Shown in pieces: positions 43,878 to 52,489 of a DNA stretch of 60,083 nucleotides (positions within the stretch are counted from its first letter, which is position 1; the number at the start of each line of letters is the position of its first letter). Both the position numbers and the translations under genes were made by a program. The notes under the pieces are model-generated. The model was not told where the DNA came from. It saw nothing but the letters and a program-made list of their open reading frames with translations, and searched no databases. Source of the DNA: Alphaproteobacteria bacterium (GTDB taxonomy: Bacteria; Pseudomonadota; Alphaproteobacteria; CAAHEQ01; UBA3637); NCBI GenBank assembly GCA_017539265.1, contig JAFYHG010000015.1:1-60083 (forward strand), in the 5' to 3' direction.

Positions 43878-44531
43878 CTAGCTATATTGAAATGTTTCCA
43901 GAAATCCGCTGAGTCCCATATGGATGGTATAAAGATCCCGATTTTTTACTCTCTCTCTTTCTTCTGGCTTTAGTATATACCATGCATCCAAAGAATTTTC
44001 GATTCGACGATTACTGTTTTTCAACCGTTTTACTTCCAAAGAGCTCACTCCACAGGTTATTAAAGACAGGGCGCATACCGTTCCAAAGGTCATTGTTAAC
44101 GGATTTTTACGGGTTTTCTTATCCGCAAATGAAGTGGTTGCCATTCCACAACCAAGGCTTAATAGTGTAGCCCAACCGGCAATAATACCTATTTTCTTCA
44201 TTCGCTTAATCCACACTAAATTCTTATCATGTCGATTGGCTAGGCCCATCTGACCGTCAATGTCTTCCTTTTTTTCCTTTGACTCTTCCTTGTGTTTCTT
44301 TACCTCAAAATCACTTAGGTTCTTTTTCCCCTGGAATGCGATCTGTTGGTACCGAGATCCCCCTATATACCTACACATTACTCTTTCCTGAAGAGTTTCA
44401 CCCGGATATGTTGCCAAAGGCCGATAAAAGGAGGCGGTATTCGAATTAAACTGATAATCTGAAATTCGCTGATATCTTTCATCTAATTGTTCCTGTGTAA
44501 TCACGCGGGTTGAATACCTGTTACAAGCCAT
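43878..44531 (-). CDS. Hypothetical protein with two membrane helices
   Basis: 217 residues. A polar N-terminal half (Tyr/Arg/Gln-rich), a Lys/Glu stretch (KKHKEESKEKKEDID), two hydrophobic helices (about 112-130 and 144-164), then a charged tail ending GLSGFLETFQYS. No family recognised. It is 9 nt after a lipoprotein gene and probably co-transcribed. Ribosome site weak (AGGGAT). Confidence 0.6.
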   Translation of the reverse strand: MACNRYSTRVITQEQLDERYQRISDYQFNSNTASFYRPLATYPGETLQERVMCRYIGGSRYQQIAFQGKKNLSDFEVKKHKEESKEKKEDIDGQMGLANRHDKNLVWIKRMKKIGIIAGWATLLSLGCGMATTSFADKKTRKNPLTMTFGTVCALSLITCGVSSLEVKRLKNSNRRIENSLDAWYILKPEERERVKNRDLYTIHMGLSGFLETFQYS

Positions 44532-44540
44532 ATTTCATCC

Positions 44541-44816
44541 CTATTGCGCTGTATTTTGATTCATCAATGCCGACAAAATACCTTGGGCCAACTGTGTCGT
44601 AGCCGGTGTTTGTTCCTCAGGTGCCAAACAAGCGGCAAGCATCTTCTTAACTGTTGTCCGCATCGGCGATGCCAAAGCCGTCCCGTCTTGGACATAGGCC
44701 ATTGCTTTTGCTGTCAAACAAGACTGCATATCCGATTTTTCTTTCATAAACTCGGACTTATCCATACATCCTGCCAATAAGCCCAATAACGCAACACATA
44801 TATATTTTTTCATCAT
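44541..44816 (-). CDS. Small lipoprotein
   Basis: 91 residues, lipoprotein signal with lipobox LAGC (Cys near 17). The short mature part has two further Cys residues (MQSCLTAKAMAYV, KMLAACLAPEEQ) that could form a disulfide. GGAGG site 6-9 nt upstream of a doubled ATG. Family unknown. Confidence 0.7.
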   Translation of the reverse strand: MMKKYICVALLGLLAGCMDKSEFMKEKSDMQSCLTAKAMAYVQDGTALASPMRTTVKKMLAACLAPEEQTPATTQLAQGILSALMNQNTAQ

Positions 44817-44869
44817 AAAATACCTCCGTTGAAAATAGTATCAGATTTTATTTTTTTATGCAAGATATT

Positions 44870-45928
44870 TTATAAAATAATTCCGCCACCCAGAACACAA
44901 TCATCTTGGTAAAATACCATGGATTGCCCACGGGTCACGGCGCGTTGCGGCTCATCAAAAACAACTTTTACCCCCTTTTCGTCAGGAATCAAAGTTGCCC
45001 CGACAACCTTACCGGAAGAACGATATTTGACCATAGCCGGCATTGCCTCTTTTAATTCATCAATAATTCCGCCCCATACAACCTGATGGACAAGGGCAGA
45101 TTCAATAAAGGTATCCTTACTTGACCCGACAATTACTCGATTATGATCGGCATCAATATCCACCACAAACAACGGTTCGGGATACGCTATCCCCAACCCT
45201 TTTCTTTGACCGATTGTATAATTCCAAAATCCCTGATGTTTTCCCAGTACTTTCCCCGTGGTCAAAACAATATCCCCGACTTTCGGCTTTTGTTCCAACA
45301 AATCCGCATAATCACCGGCATAAAAATCTTGACTGTCGGCCTTTTCTGCTACGGCAAGCCCCCTTTCTTTTGCCATTTGTCGCACTTGTTCCTTAGTGTA
45401 TTCCCCTAGCGGGAATAAGGTTTGGGCCAATTGTTTCTGGGTCAATCGATAAAGGAAATAACTTTGATCTTTATGGGAATCCACACCCTTTTTAAGGATA
45501 AAATGCCCGTTTTTTTCCTCGATTTGGGCATAATGCCCCGTAGCAAAATAATCAAACTGAATCCCTTGTTTTCGGGCTTCTTCAGCCAATAATCCAAACT
45601 TCATCAACGTATTACACATCACGCACGGATTCGGGGTTAATCCCGATAAATAGGCCTCTTTAAAATATTTTAAAACCGTCTTTTTATAAGGTTCCGACAA
45701 ATCCAATATATGGGATTCTATCCCTTGGGATTCGGTCCACTTTTGAATATCTCGAATATCCTGCTTTTCCGAAGGGCCATAACAGGCATCCCCCGTTATA
45801 TGCGCCGGAATTGCCCCGTTATAAATGGACATTGATAAACCGATAACGTGATACCCTTGTTCCTTCAATAGAATCGCCGTTAAAGTTGAATCCACTCCCC
45901 CCGATAAACCGACCGCTACCGTTGTCAT
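44870..45928 (-). CDS. mnmA: tRNA-specific 2-thiouridylase
   Basis: 352 residues from the ATG that overlaps the antiporter stop by 4 nt; the longer frame to 46051 lies inside the antiporter gene and is rejected. PP-loop VAVGLSGGVDSTLTAILL, catalytic Cys in NPCVMCNTLMKFGLL, HKDQSYFLYRLTQKQL, and a second catalytic Cys expected near EPQRAVTRGQSMVFY. It thiolates U34 of tRNA-Lys, Glu and Gln. Confidence 0.94.
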   Translation of the reverse strand: MTTVAVGLSGGVDSTLTAILLKEQGYHVIGLSMSIYNGAIPAHITGDACYGPSEKQDIRDIQKWTESQGIESHILDLSEPYKKTVLKYFKEAYLSGLTPNPCVMCNTLMKFGLLAEEARKQGIQFDYFATGHYAQIEEKNGHFILKKGVDSHKDQSYFLYRLTQKQLAQTLFPLGEYTKEQVRQMAKERGLAVAEKADSQDFYAGDYADLLEQKPKVGDIVLTTGKVLGKHQGFWNYTIGQRKGLGIAYPEPLFVVDIDADHNRVIVGSSKDTFIESALVHQVVWGGIIDELKEAMPAMVKYRSSGKVVGATLIPDEKGVKVVFDEPQRAVTRGQSMVFYQDDCVLGGGIIL

Positions 45929-46842
45929 ATAAAAAGCCTCCAAACATACACCGCATAAGCCAATAAAAACAGAACTCCAATTCCTCTCGAAAACCTCTTT
46001 TTCCACAAGGCAATTCCAATCAAAGCCACCGTTGCTCCCATCATAACCCACAAATCCAGCCCCATTTTTTCCCGTATTTCAATCGGCATAAACACGGCCG
46101 TCAGGCCCAAAATAAACAAGGCATTATAAATATTACTACCCACAACATTCCCGAAAGCGACATCATTATGCTTATGTATGGCGGATATGATTGAAGTAAT
46201 CAACTCCGGTAAGCTTGTCCCCACAGCCACAATGGTAAGGCCTATCACTTTTTCCGAAATTTCCCATTCGCGTGCCAAAAGGCTCGCATTGGTAACCAAT
46301 AACTTCGCCCCCAACAAAGTTAAAGAAATACCGATAATCGTTTGCCCCAAGGCCATAATCGGCTTTCCACACTCATCGGGATTATTTTGTTCTTGTTGTT
46401 GTTTTTTATCTGAAAAATAAGAATACGCCACATAAATAAACAACGTACCCACCATAACAAACCCCATCAGATGGCCAATTCGGCCCAATAAAACGGCAAA
46501 AACCAATATCAGGGAAGACAAAGCCAAAAATGTTCCATCCCGCCGAAACGATTTCAAATCGACCTGAACGGGTGACAAAACAGCCGCCACCCCCAAAACC
46601 AATAAGATATTGGCAATATTGCTTCCCACTACATTTCCGACGGCAATCCCTTCGGATTTATCAAATACGGCCAGTAAACTTGTTATCAACTCAGGGGTAG
46701 AGGTCCCAAACCCTACCAAAGTTAAACCGATTAATAAAGGCGAAACGCCCAGGCGCTTTGCCAACTTAACTGACCCGTCTACCAACCAGTTACCGCCGTA
46801 AATCAAACAGATAAACCCAATAATTAACCAAACATAAACCAT
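45925..46842 (-). CDS. CaxA/YrbG-type calcium/sodium antiporter
   Basis: 305 residues from the ATG preceded by AAAGGA. Ten membrane helices in two inverted repeats; each half has the alpha-repeat motif (GFGTSTPELITSLLA and AVGTSLPELITSIISA), plus GNVVGSNIANILLVLG and GNVVGSNIYNALFILG. An acidic linker follows helix 5. It exchanges Ca or similar cations for Na across the inner membrane. Overlaps mnmA by 4 nt. Confidence 0.93.
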   Translation of the reverse strand: MVYVWLIIGFICLIYGGNWLVDGSVKLAKRLGVSPLLIGLTLVGFGTSTPELITSLLAVFDKSEGIAVGNVVGSNIANILLVLGVAAVLSPVQVDLKSFRRDGTFLALSSLILVFAVLLGRIGHLMGFVMVGTLFIYVAYSYFSDKKQQQEQNNPDECGKPIMALGQTIIGISLTLLGAKLLVTNASLLAREWEISEKVIGLTIVAVGTSLPELITSIISAIHKHNDVAFGNVVGSNIYNALFILGLTAVFMPIEIREKMGLDLWVMMGATVALIGIALWKKRFSRGIGVLFLLAYAVYVWRLFI

Positions 46843-46867
46843 AGATTGTCCTTTCTCTTTATGCGTT

Positions 46868-46896
46868 ATTATAGCGAAAAAATTCCCGTTCGGCAA
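46868..46896 (-). promoter_or_regulatory. Promoter of the antiporter-mnmA operon
   Basis: TTGCCG, 17-nt spacer, TATAAT on the minus strand. Confidence 0.6.
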
Positions 46897-46909
46897 GCGT
46901 TAAATTGTG

Positions 46910-46947
46910 ACAGAAATATGACAAAAAAAATACAGAAATATGACAAA
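46910..46947 (+). promoter_or_regulatory. Direct-repeat operator candidate upstream of the FadL-like gene
   Basis: Two identical 16-bp copies (acagaaatatgacaaa) start at 46910 and 46932, 22 bp apart, which is two helical turns. They lie in the divergent region between the antiporter and FadL-like genes, and the second copy reaches the likely -35 of the plus-strand promoter. Confidence 0.55.
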
Positions 46948-47032
46948 TTGCTCTTAAAATCATTATTTTCTTTCCATTTAGACCTTCTTCCGCTAAAAAG
47001 CCCTTGTTGATTAACAACCATAAGGAGTTTTA

Positions 47033-48259
47033 ATGAAACAACTTTTTAAAATATTAGCTTTATCATTTTTAGGCCTGACGGCAACCAAAACAGTGCATGC
47101 CGCCGGCTATCAATTAAATGAATATTCGACGACCAATATGGGCCGTTCATTTGCCGGTATCGGTGTCGCAGCAGACGATTTTTCGGCAATCGGTTACAAT
47201 CCGGCCGGTATGATTTTAAACAAAACAAATGGGATTCAAGGAAGTGCTTCTTGGGTGCGTATTCATTCCACTTTTAAGGGGAATGACGGTGCCGGCAGAT
47301 CCGGTCATGATCAAACAAGCATCAGCCGTGTTTTGCCCGCTTTTTTCACCCAATACCGTTTTAATGATGATCTGACGGCGGGAATCGGTCTTTATACACC
47401 GTTTGGTTTGGCAACCGATTACCCCAACGGTTGGTTTGGAGAACGCCACGGGGCTTTATCCGAAATTACCGTTGTTAACTTAAGTCCGGCTATTGCTTAT
47501 CGCTTGAACGAAATTTTTTCAGTCGGTGCTGCCATTAATTTACAATATGCAAAAGCCCACTTAACCAGTTCCATCAGTGATGTTCGCGGTGATGATACAG
47601 CAATGGGCTTTTCCGTCGGTTTAACGGCTGAACCCATGAAAGAATTGCGATTCGGTCTTTCTTTCCGCTCTAAAGTAACCCATGAACTAGAGGGGGATTT
47701 AAAAAGATTAACACACCCACAATTAGGTAATTTAACCGGTGATGTTGACGCTAATATTACGACCCCTGAAGTCGCTATCTTATCGGGTGCTTGGGACATG
47801 ACGGATAAATGGACTTTGTCAGGAACGGCCCGTTGGACCCGTTGGAAAAGATTTGATACCCTCAATATTAATTTAGATGTCAATACCCCTATGGGCCAAA
47901 CACACATGACATCTACAACTAAAGAGAAATGGCGTAATACCGGTTTCTTTGCATTGGGATTAGACTACAAAGCCACCGACAAATGGACGATTCGCGGTGG
48001 TGTCGGCTATGATATGACGGTTATCCGGACATCAGATCACAGAACTCCCCGTATTCCGGATGGTCGCAGGACAATGGGATCACTGGGCGTATCTTACAGT
48101 TATAAGAACGTGGAATTTGATGCCGGTTATACACATATTTTCATCGTTGGAGGTCATTCCAAGGGAACGGATAACCAAAATGCCGCTATCGGCCGTCCGA
48201 ATATCAAATATTCTTCGGATGCAAATATGTTAAGTCTGGGAATTCAGTATAAGTTTTAG
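47033..48259 (+). CDS. FadL/OmpP1-family outer-membrane transporter
   Basis: 408 residues. Signal peptide cut after VHAA, then GYQLNEYSTTNMGRSFAGIGVAADDFSAIGYNPAGM, the N-terminal plug pattern of FadL/TodX/OmpP1. The rest alternates beta strands (GLTAEPMKELRFGLSFRSKV, FEAGYTHIF-type) and ends in an aromatic residue (GIQYKF). It passes hydrophobic compounds, such as long-chain fatty acids, over the outer membrane; the substrate is not known here. AAGGAG site before the ATG. Confidence 0.93.
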   Translation: MKQLFKILALSFLGLTATKTVHAAGYQLNEYSTTNMGRSFAGIGVAADDFSAIGYNPAGMILNKTNGIQGSASWVRIHSTFKGNDGAGRSGHDQTSISRVLPAFFTQYRFNDDLTAGIGLYTPFGLATDYPNGWFGERHGALSEITVVNLSPAIAYRLNEIFSVGAAINLQYAKAHLTSSISDVRGDDTAMGFSVGLTAEPMKELRFGLSFRSKVTHELEGDLKRLTHPQLGNLTGDVDANITTPEVAILSGAWDMTDKWTLSGTARWTRWKRFDTLNINLDVNTPMGQTHMTSTTKEKWRNTGFFALGLDYKATDKWTIRGGVGYDMTVIRTSDHRTPRIPDGRRTMGSLGVSYSYKNVEFDAGYTHIFIVGGHSKGTDNQNAAIGRPNIKYSSDANMLSLGIQYKF

Positions 48260-48260
48260 T

Positions 48261-48295
48261 CAAAGTCCCGCTTTTGCGGGATTTTGATTTTTTTT
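48261..48295 (+). terminator. Terminator after the FadL-like gene
   Basis: An 11-bp stem (tcccgc/gcggga core with flanking A-T pairs), TTTT loop, then eight T residues. Confidence 0.88.
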
Positions 48296-48296
48296 C

Positions 48297-48325
48297 TTGC
48301 AATTCAATTTTTTTTTTGCTAGAAC
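48297..48325 (+). promoter_or_regulatory. Putative promoter of the Cys-rich DsbA-like gene
   Basis: TTGCAA, 17-nt spacer, TAGAAC, 32 nt before the ATG. Confidence 0.45.
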
Positions 48326-48357
48326 AAAAAAGTCAATTTTTTTGAAGGAGATTATTC

Positions 48358-49326
48358 ATGAATACAAAAAATCGTTCAACACCTGTTGTTGAGAAAAAAG
48401 AAGATAAATGCTGCTGCAACCAAAAAGAATGTGCTTGCGATTGCGGTTGCGAATGTGGTTGCTGCGGAACCGGAAAGACGATACTGCTTTGCGGAACTAT
48501 TTTAGTTTCTGCTCTCTTAATTGCCGGCTCTGTCTTTTTTAAACCCTGCGGTTGTGATGCTATAAAAGGAAGACATTTTCCCCCGCATCATGCAATGATG
48601 CAAATGAATAAAGGACCAAATCCAATACAAATGGAAAAAACCATGCGGGACTTTGTAGAGAAAAATCCGGAATTGTTGGCGAAATCTGTTGAAAAGTACT
48701 TTATGGAGCAAGAAGTTAAAGCGGCTAAAGCTGCCAAAGCTGCTGCTCAAAAAGCTGAACCGAACGAATATAAATTAGAAGATTTACCTAAAGCCGATGA
48801 AGCCTTAGTCAAGCAAATCATCGATGATAAGACAAACTATTCTTTGGGGAACAAAGACGGAAAATTTGTCATCATTGAATTCTTTGATTACAATTGCGGT
48901 TGGTGCAAAAGAACAAATAAGGGTTTAGAAGAAGCTATTGCCAAACCGGAAGGCAAGAACATTCGTTGGATCCCCATCGATACGCCGATTTTTGGTGAAG
49001 GCAGTGAAACAATTGCCCGCTACGTTTTGGCCGCCGGTGAACAAGGAAAGTATGCCGAAATGCATGCGGCAGTCGGGGCTGCAAAATCCCGTTTGGATGA
49101 AGCCGGTTTATTGGAACTTGCCAAAGGCTTGAAACTTGACACCAAGAAACTCACAGCCGATGCCAATAGCGATAAGATCAAAGGTAAACTGGAATCCAAT
49201 AATGAATTCAGACAAAAACTGAATATTCGGGGCGTTCCGATGGTGATTGTCGACGGTCGAATTCATGGCGGCGCTTTAATCGGTGATGCTTTGGATACCG
49301 TTGTTAAGATTTCATCTCAAAAATAA
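48358..49326 (+). CDS. DsbA-family thiol oxidoreductase with Cys-rich cytoplasmic head
   Basis: 322 residues. The N-terminal head has ten Cys in residues 18-36 (CCC...CxCxCxCxCxCC). A membrane helix (about 41-61) is followed by C-G-C, a helical segment with an Ala/Lys/Glu-rich stretch (119-133), and a DsbA/ScsC-like thioredoxin domain (residues 160-322). The active site is CGWC (180-183), with a cis-Pro at 294 in RGVPMVI. The domain resembles periplasmic Com1/ScsC-like disulfide isomerases or oxidases; the cysteine head would be cytoplasmic and could bind a metal or cluster. GGAG site before the ATG. Substrates unknown. Confidence 0.88.
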   Translation: MNTKNRSTPVVEKKEDKCCCNQKECACDCGCECGCCGTGKTILLCGTILVSALLIAGSVFFKPCGCDAIKGRHFPPHHAMMQMNKGPNPIQMEKTMRDFVEKNPELLAKSVEKYFMEQEVKAAKAAKAAAQKAEPNEYKLEDLPKADEALVKQIIDDKTNYSLGNKDGKFVIIEFFDYNCGWCKRTNKGLEEAIAKPEGKNIRWIPIDTPIFGEGSETIARYVLAAGEQGKYAEMHAAVGAAKSRLDEAGLLELAKGLKLDTKKLTADANSDKIKGKLESNNEFRQKLNIRGVPMVIVDGRIHGGALIGDALDTVVKISSQK

Positions 49327-49343
49327 GTATCAAATCTTAATCC

Positions 49344-49377
49344 GAAAGCCTCGAATTTTTTCGAGGCTTTCTTTTTT
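49344..49377 (+). terminator. Terminator after the DsbA-like gene
   Basis: A 12-bp stem (gaaagcctcgaa/ttcgaggctttc), TTTT loop, then six T residues. Confidence 0.88.
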
Positions 49378-49389
49378 CTCAAAATAAGA

Positions 49390-49418
49390 TTGCCTTTCAT
49401 CAAAATATTTGATATTCT
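49390..49418 (+). promoter_or_regulatory. Putative promoter of the histidine phosphatase gene
   Basis: TTGCCT, 17-nt spacer, TATTCT, 18 nt before the ATG. Confidence 0.5.
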
Positions 49419-49435
49419 GCGCCCAAGGAGAAGTT

Positions 49436-50026
49436 ATGATTTATTTAATCAGACACGGACAAACGGATTGGAACAAAGTTCACCGCATACAAGGGCAACT
49501 GGATATTCCCTTAAATAATACCGGCAGAAACGAAGCCCTCATATGCGGAAAGCAACTAGCTGCTTTATCCATAGATCAAATTATTTCATCGGATTTATCG
49601 CGTACCCAAGAAACCGCCCGCATTATCGGCGATATTTTATCGCTTTCCCCAACCACTGACCCCAGATTAAGAGAAGTCAACTGTGGCGATTTACAGGGCG
49701 TTCTGGTTAAAGATATACCCGATAAAACGTGGGATACTTTTAATCACGAAGCCCATAAGCTCCATGCCGAATCACTTGCCGATGTTTACAAGCGGGTTAA
49801 ATCATTCTTTGCCGATCTGGATACAACAAAAAACACACTGATTGTCACCCATGGGGGTGTAATTCGGATGACCTTGTATTTATCCCAAAACCCGCATTCA
49901 TTTAATCAAACAAAATTCGAAAATATAGCCCTTCCGTTTAAAATTAAGAATACGGCAATTTTTGCATGGGATGGGCAAGAACCTTTACACCCGCATCTTC
50001 CAAAATCTGAACATCCTGAATTTTAG
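49436..50026 (+). CDS. Histidine phosphatase family protein (phosphoglycerate mutase-like)
   Basis: 196 residues from the ATG preceded by AAGGAG; the longer frame to 49409 lacks a ribosome site. Catalytic RHG box LIRHGQTDWN, second Arg in SDLSRTQETARI, and catalytic His in VTHGGVIRM. Such enzymes are phosphatases of small phosphorylated metabolites or cobalamin intermediates; the substrate cannot be named. Convergent with the PBP activator gene. Confidence 0.9.
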   Translation: MIYLIRHGQTDWNKVHRIQGQLDIPLNNTGRNEALICGKQLAALSIDQIISSDLSRTQETARIIGDILSLSPTTDPRLREVNCGDLQGVLVKDIPDKTWDTFNHEAHKLHAESLADVYKRVKSFFADLDTTKNTLIVTHGGVIRMTLYLSQNPHSFNQTKFENIALPFKIKNTAIFAWDGQEPLHPHLPKSEHPEF

Positions 50027-50032
50027 ATACTT

Positions 50033-51235
50033 TTACATTGCCGGATAAGCAGGCGGACTTTCCTCAAAGAAATCAGGTGCAGGGCTTACCGTTTCCGATC
50101 GTCCGCCAGACGTTATTTGGAAAACGTCCAACAATCTTTCGTTCGTGCCATCTCTCTTAAGCCGGAATCGTCCGTTCACACCATTAAAACCGGTCGGATT
50201 TGATAAATTATGAGATGTCAAAGCCTGTTTTTCCGCCAAAACAGAAACCAATGAAACCGCGTCATACGCCAAAGCCGCTATTCGAGGCGGATTTTCACCA
50301 AAAGCTTCCCGATATCGACCGTTAAATACATCCGTTCTGGCCACAGGCGTTGCAGCAAAATACCCGCCGATTAATCCCCTGTCACGCGATCCCTGCCAAT
50401 TCGCTAATCCATAGAAAGAAACAACTTTCGGTGAAATATCATAATAAGCCAGCAACGATAAAATTTGTTGCAACCTTACTCCTTCTTCAAAAATTAGGAG
50501 TGCATCAAAATCCAATCGTTCTTCAATCGGTGTAGCCAAAATCGCCTTTTCGCGCTCGGTTAAATTTGTTTTTCTTGGATCTACCAATTTAGGTGAAATT
50601 TTTGTAATCACCCCCATAAAATCGGTTGTTTCCGGCTCATAAAGTGAAATGTGTTTCAATGTCATGTCGGGACAAGAATTAATTGCCTCACTTAACGTAT
50701 TCATGGTTAATTCCCCGGTTTTATCCTCGGGTCCGATAACGGCGATTTTACGTTCCCCTTTTTCGCACATAAAATTCACCAATCGTTCAATTTGATTCGG
50801 AATGAGAACACCCATTGTATAAACACCCGATTCCATCAATGAACTGTCTGTTGTAAATGAGATAATCGGGGCATCCGGCGATTCGGATTTTAAGGACTTT
50901 AATTCCTGTGCAAATACGGGGCCGATAACTACATCCGGTCCCTGGACACGCGCTTCATGCCAGGCCTCAACCACACCGTTTTCCGTTCCCTTAGTATCAA
51001 AGAACATTAGCTCTAACGGGCTTCCTTGCTGTTCTTGCAAAGCCATCATGGCACTGTTTCTGAAAGCCTCTCCCACATTTGCAGATTTCCCCGAAAGAGG
51101 CAATAACATCGCCGCTTTGGCTGATTTTTGAGAGGTCTCTTTTGTTTCCCATGGAAAGTATTCGACCCGTTTTGCCTGGCATCCCCACAAGACCAAACAC
51201 ACAAAACAAATATTTATTAAATTCTTTATCTTCAT
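50033..51235 (-). CDS. Penicillin-binding protein activator (LpoA-like lipoprotein)
   Basis: 400 residues. Lipobox LWGC (Cys at 19), then a type 1 periplasmic-binding fold: AMLLPLSGKSANVGEAFRNSAMMAL, VIGPVFAQELKSL, IISFTTDSS, KIAVIGPEDKTG and ALAYDAVSLVSVLAE. This group is annotated as PBP activator LpoA in alphaproteobacteria and always lies next to rsmI; activation of a peptidoglycan synthase is inferred. Divergent from rsmI with an overlapping promoter region. Confidence 0.85.
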   Translation of the reverse strand: MKIKNLINICFVCLVLWGCQAKRVEYFPWETKETSQKSAKAAMLLPLSGKSANVGEAFRNSAMMALQEQQGSPLELMFFDTKGTENGVVEAWHEARVQGPDVVIGPVFAQELKSLKSESPDAPIISFTTDSSLMESGVYTMGVLIPNQIERLVNFMCEKGERKIAVIGPEDKTGELTMNTLSEAINSCPDMTLKHISLYEPETTDFMGVITKISPKLVDPRKTNLTEREKAILATPIEERLDFDALLIFEEGVRLQQILSLLAYYDISPKVVSFYGLANWQGSRDRGLIGGYFAATPVARTDVFNGRYREAFGENPPRIAALAYDAVSLVSVLAEKQALTSHNLSNPTGFNGVNGRFRLKRDGTNERLLDVFQITSGGRSETVSPAPDFFEESPPAYPAM

Positions 51236-51240
51236 TTACA

Positions 51241-51290
51241 TTGCCCTTTTCGTTTTTATGTGTTATACTCCTTTTTATAAAAATTTTCAA
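51241..51290. promoter_or_regulatory. Overlapping divergent promoters of rsmI and the PBP activator
   Basis: Plus strand: TTGCCC (51241-51246), 17 nt, TATACT (51264-51269). Minus strand: TTGAAA (51290-51285), 17 nt, TATAAC (51267-51262). The two -10 boxes share four bases. Confidence 0.6.
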
Positions 51291-51312
51291 GTCCGAAATG
51301 AAAGGGAATTTT

Positions 51313-52137
51313 ATGCTGTATTTGGTATCAACTCCGATCGGGAATTTAGGCGATATATCCGAACGCGCCAAAGATGTTTTAAAAAGCGTGGATTTAGTCG
51401 CATGCGAGGATACAAGGACTAGCGGTCAACTCTTTTCTTTACTCGGGATTAAAGTCGCAGCCACCATTCCTTATCACGAACACAATGCCGACCAAATGCG
51501 GCCAAAATTACTGGATAAATTAAAACGGGGCGTCACAATAGCCTTAGTATCCGATGCCGGAACCCCCCTTATCTCCGACCCTGGCTATAAACTCGTTCGG
51601 GATTGTTACGAAAACGGGATTGTCGTTACCACCGTCCCCGGTGCCAACGCAGTTTTATCGGCCTTACAATTATCCGGCCTGCCGTCTAACGCGTTTTATT
51701 TTGCAGGTTTTTTATCCCCTAAATCCGGTGCCCGCAAAAAAGCCCTATCGGAACTTACATCTCTGCATGCAACGTTGATTATTTATGAAACACCCAACCG
51801 GCTTTTAGAAATGTTGGCGGACATTCGGGATATTTTGGGTAATCGTATGATGGCTGTTGTACGCGAAATCACCAAAAAGTTTGAAGAGGTCAAACGAGCC
51901 CCCGTTACAGACCTTATCGAAATTTATGAGCGTGATGGCCTTCCCAAGGGAGAATTGGTTTTGGTCATCGGGGAATCAGCCGAGCAAGAAACATTCAATG
52001 AGGCCCAAATCGATGATCTTATCCGAAAAAATCTGAAATCCCATACCCCGCGCGATACGGCTGAAATCGTGGCGGAGATCACGGGGATTCCCAAAAAACA
52101 AATCTATAAACGCGTGGTGAGTTTCAATGACAAGTAA
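51313..52137 (+). CDS. rsmI: 16S rRNA (cytidine1402-2'-O)-methyltransferase
   Basis: 274 residues from the ATG with AAAGGG 6 nt upstream; an in-frame ATG at 51298 is an alternative. MLYLVSTPIGNLGDISERA, ACEDTRTSG, HEHN, VSDAGTPLISDPGYKLV, TVPGANAVLSALQLSGLPSNAF and FYETPNR are the tetrapyrrole-methylase-like SAM-binding features. It modifies C1402 with RsmH. Overlaps yraN by 11 nt. Confidence 0.95.
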   Translation: MLYLVSTPIGNLGDISERAKDVLKSVDLVACEDTRTSGQLFSLLGIKVAATIPYHEHNADQMRPKLLDKLKRGVTIALVSDAGTPLISDPGYKLVRDCYENGIVVTTVPGANAVLSALQLSGLPSNAFYFAGFLSPKSGARKKALSELTSLHATLIIYETPNRLLEMLADIRDILGNRMMAVVREITKKFEEVKRAPVTDLIEIYERDGLPKGELVLVIGESAEQETFNEAQIDDLIRKNLKSHTPRDTAEIVAEITGIPKKQIYKRVVSFNDK

Positions 52138-52489
52138 TCATCATAAAGGGCATTTCATGGAAAAAATTGCCTGCCTCTTCCTGATGTTAAAGGGTTGGTG
52201 GCCGGTTAAAATGAATTTCGTTGTCGGTCGCGGTACCGGTGCCGGTGAAGTAGATTTAATCATGGTGCGCGGTAAGACCCTCATCTTTGTAGAAATCAAG
52301 TATCGCAAAACCTTAATACAGGCGATGGAGGCTATCTCCATCGAAAATCAGGTTCGGGTTGCCAAAACATCTGCCGTTTTTCTGGCGCGCTATCCCAAGT
52401 ATAAGAACTATCAAATCCGGTATGACGCCGTTTTAATGGCCCCCGGACGCCTTCCCAAACATTTACCGAATGCATGGAGTGTTCTGTGA
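52127..52489 (+). CDS. YraN/UPF0102 endonuclease-like protein
   Basis: 120 residues. The N-terminal HHKGHFMEKIACLFLMLKGW matches the family start, so I keep the upstream ATG that overlaps rsmI. Core GAGEVDLIMVRGKTLIFVEIKYRK has the Asp and Glu-x-Lys of the PD-(D/E)xK nuclease fold. Substrate and role in the rsmI operon are unknown. Overlaps the BON gene by 4 nt. Confidence 0.92.
   Translation: MTSNHHKGHFMEKIACLFLMLKGWWPVKMNFVVGRGTGAGEVDLIMVRGKTLIFVEIKYRKTLIQAMEAISIENQVRVAKTSAVFLARYPKYKNYQIRYDAVLMAPGRLPKHLPNAWSVL

Noticed and set aside
44870-46051. Longer MnmA beginning at 46051
   Set aside because: The extra 41 codons overlap the antiporter coding region; the ATG at 45928 overlaps the antiporter stop and starts the standard MnmA N-terminus.
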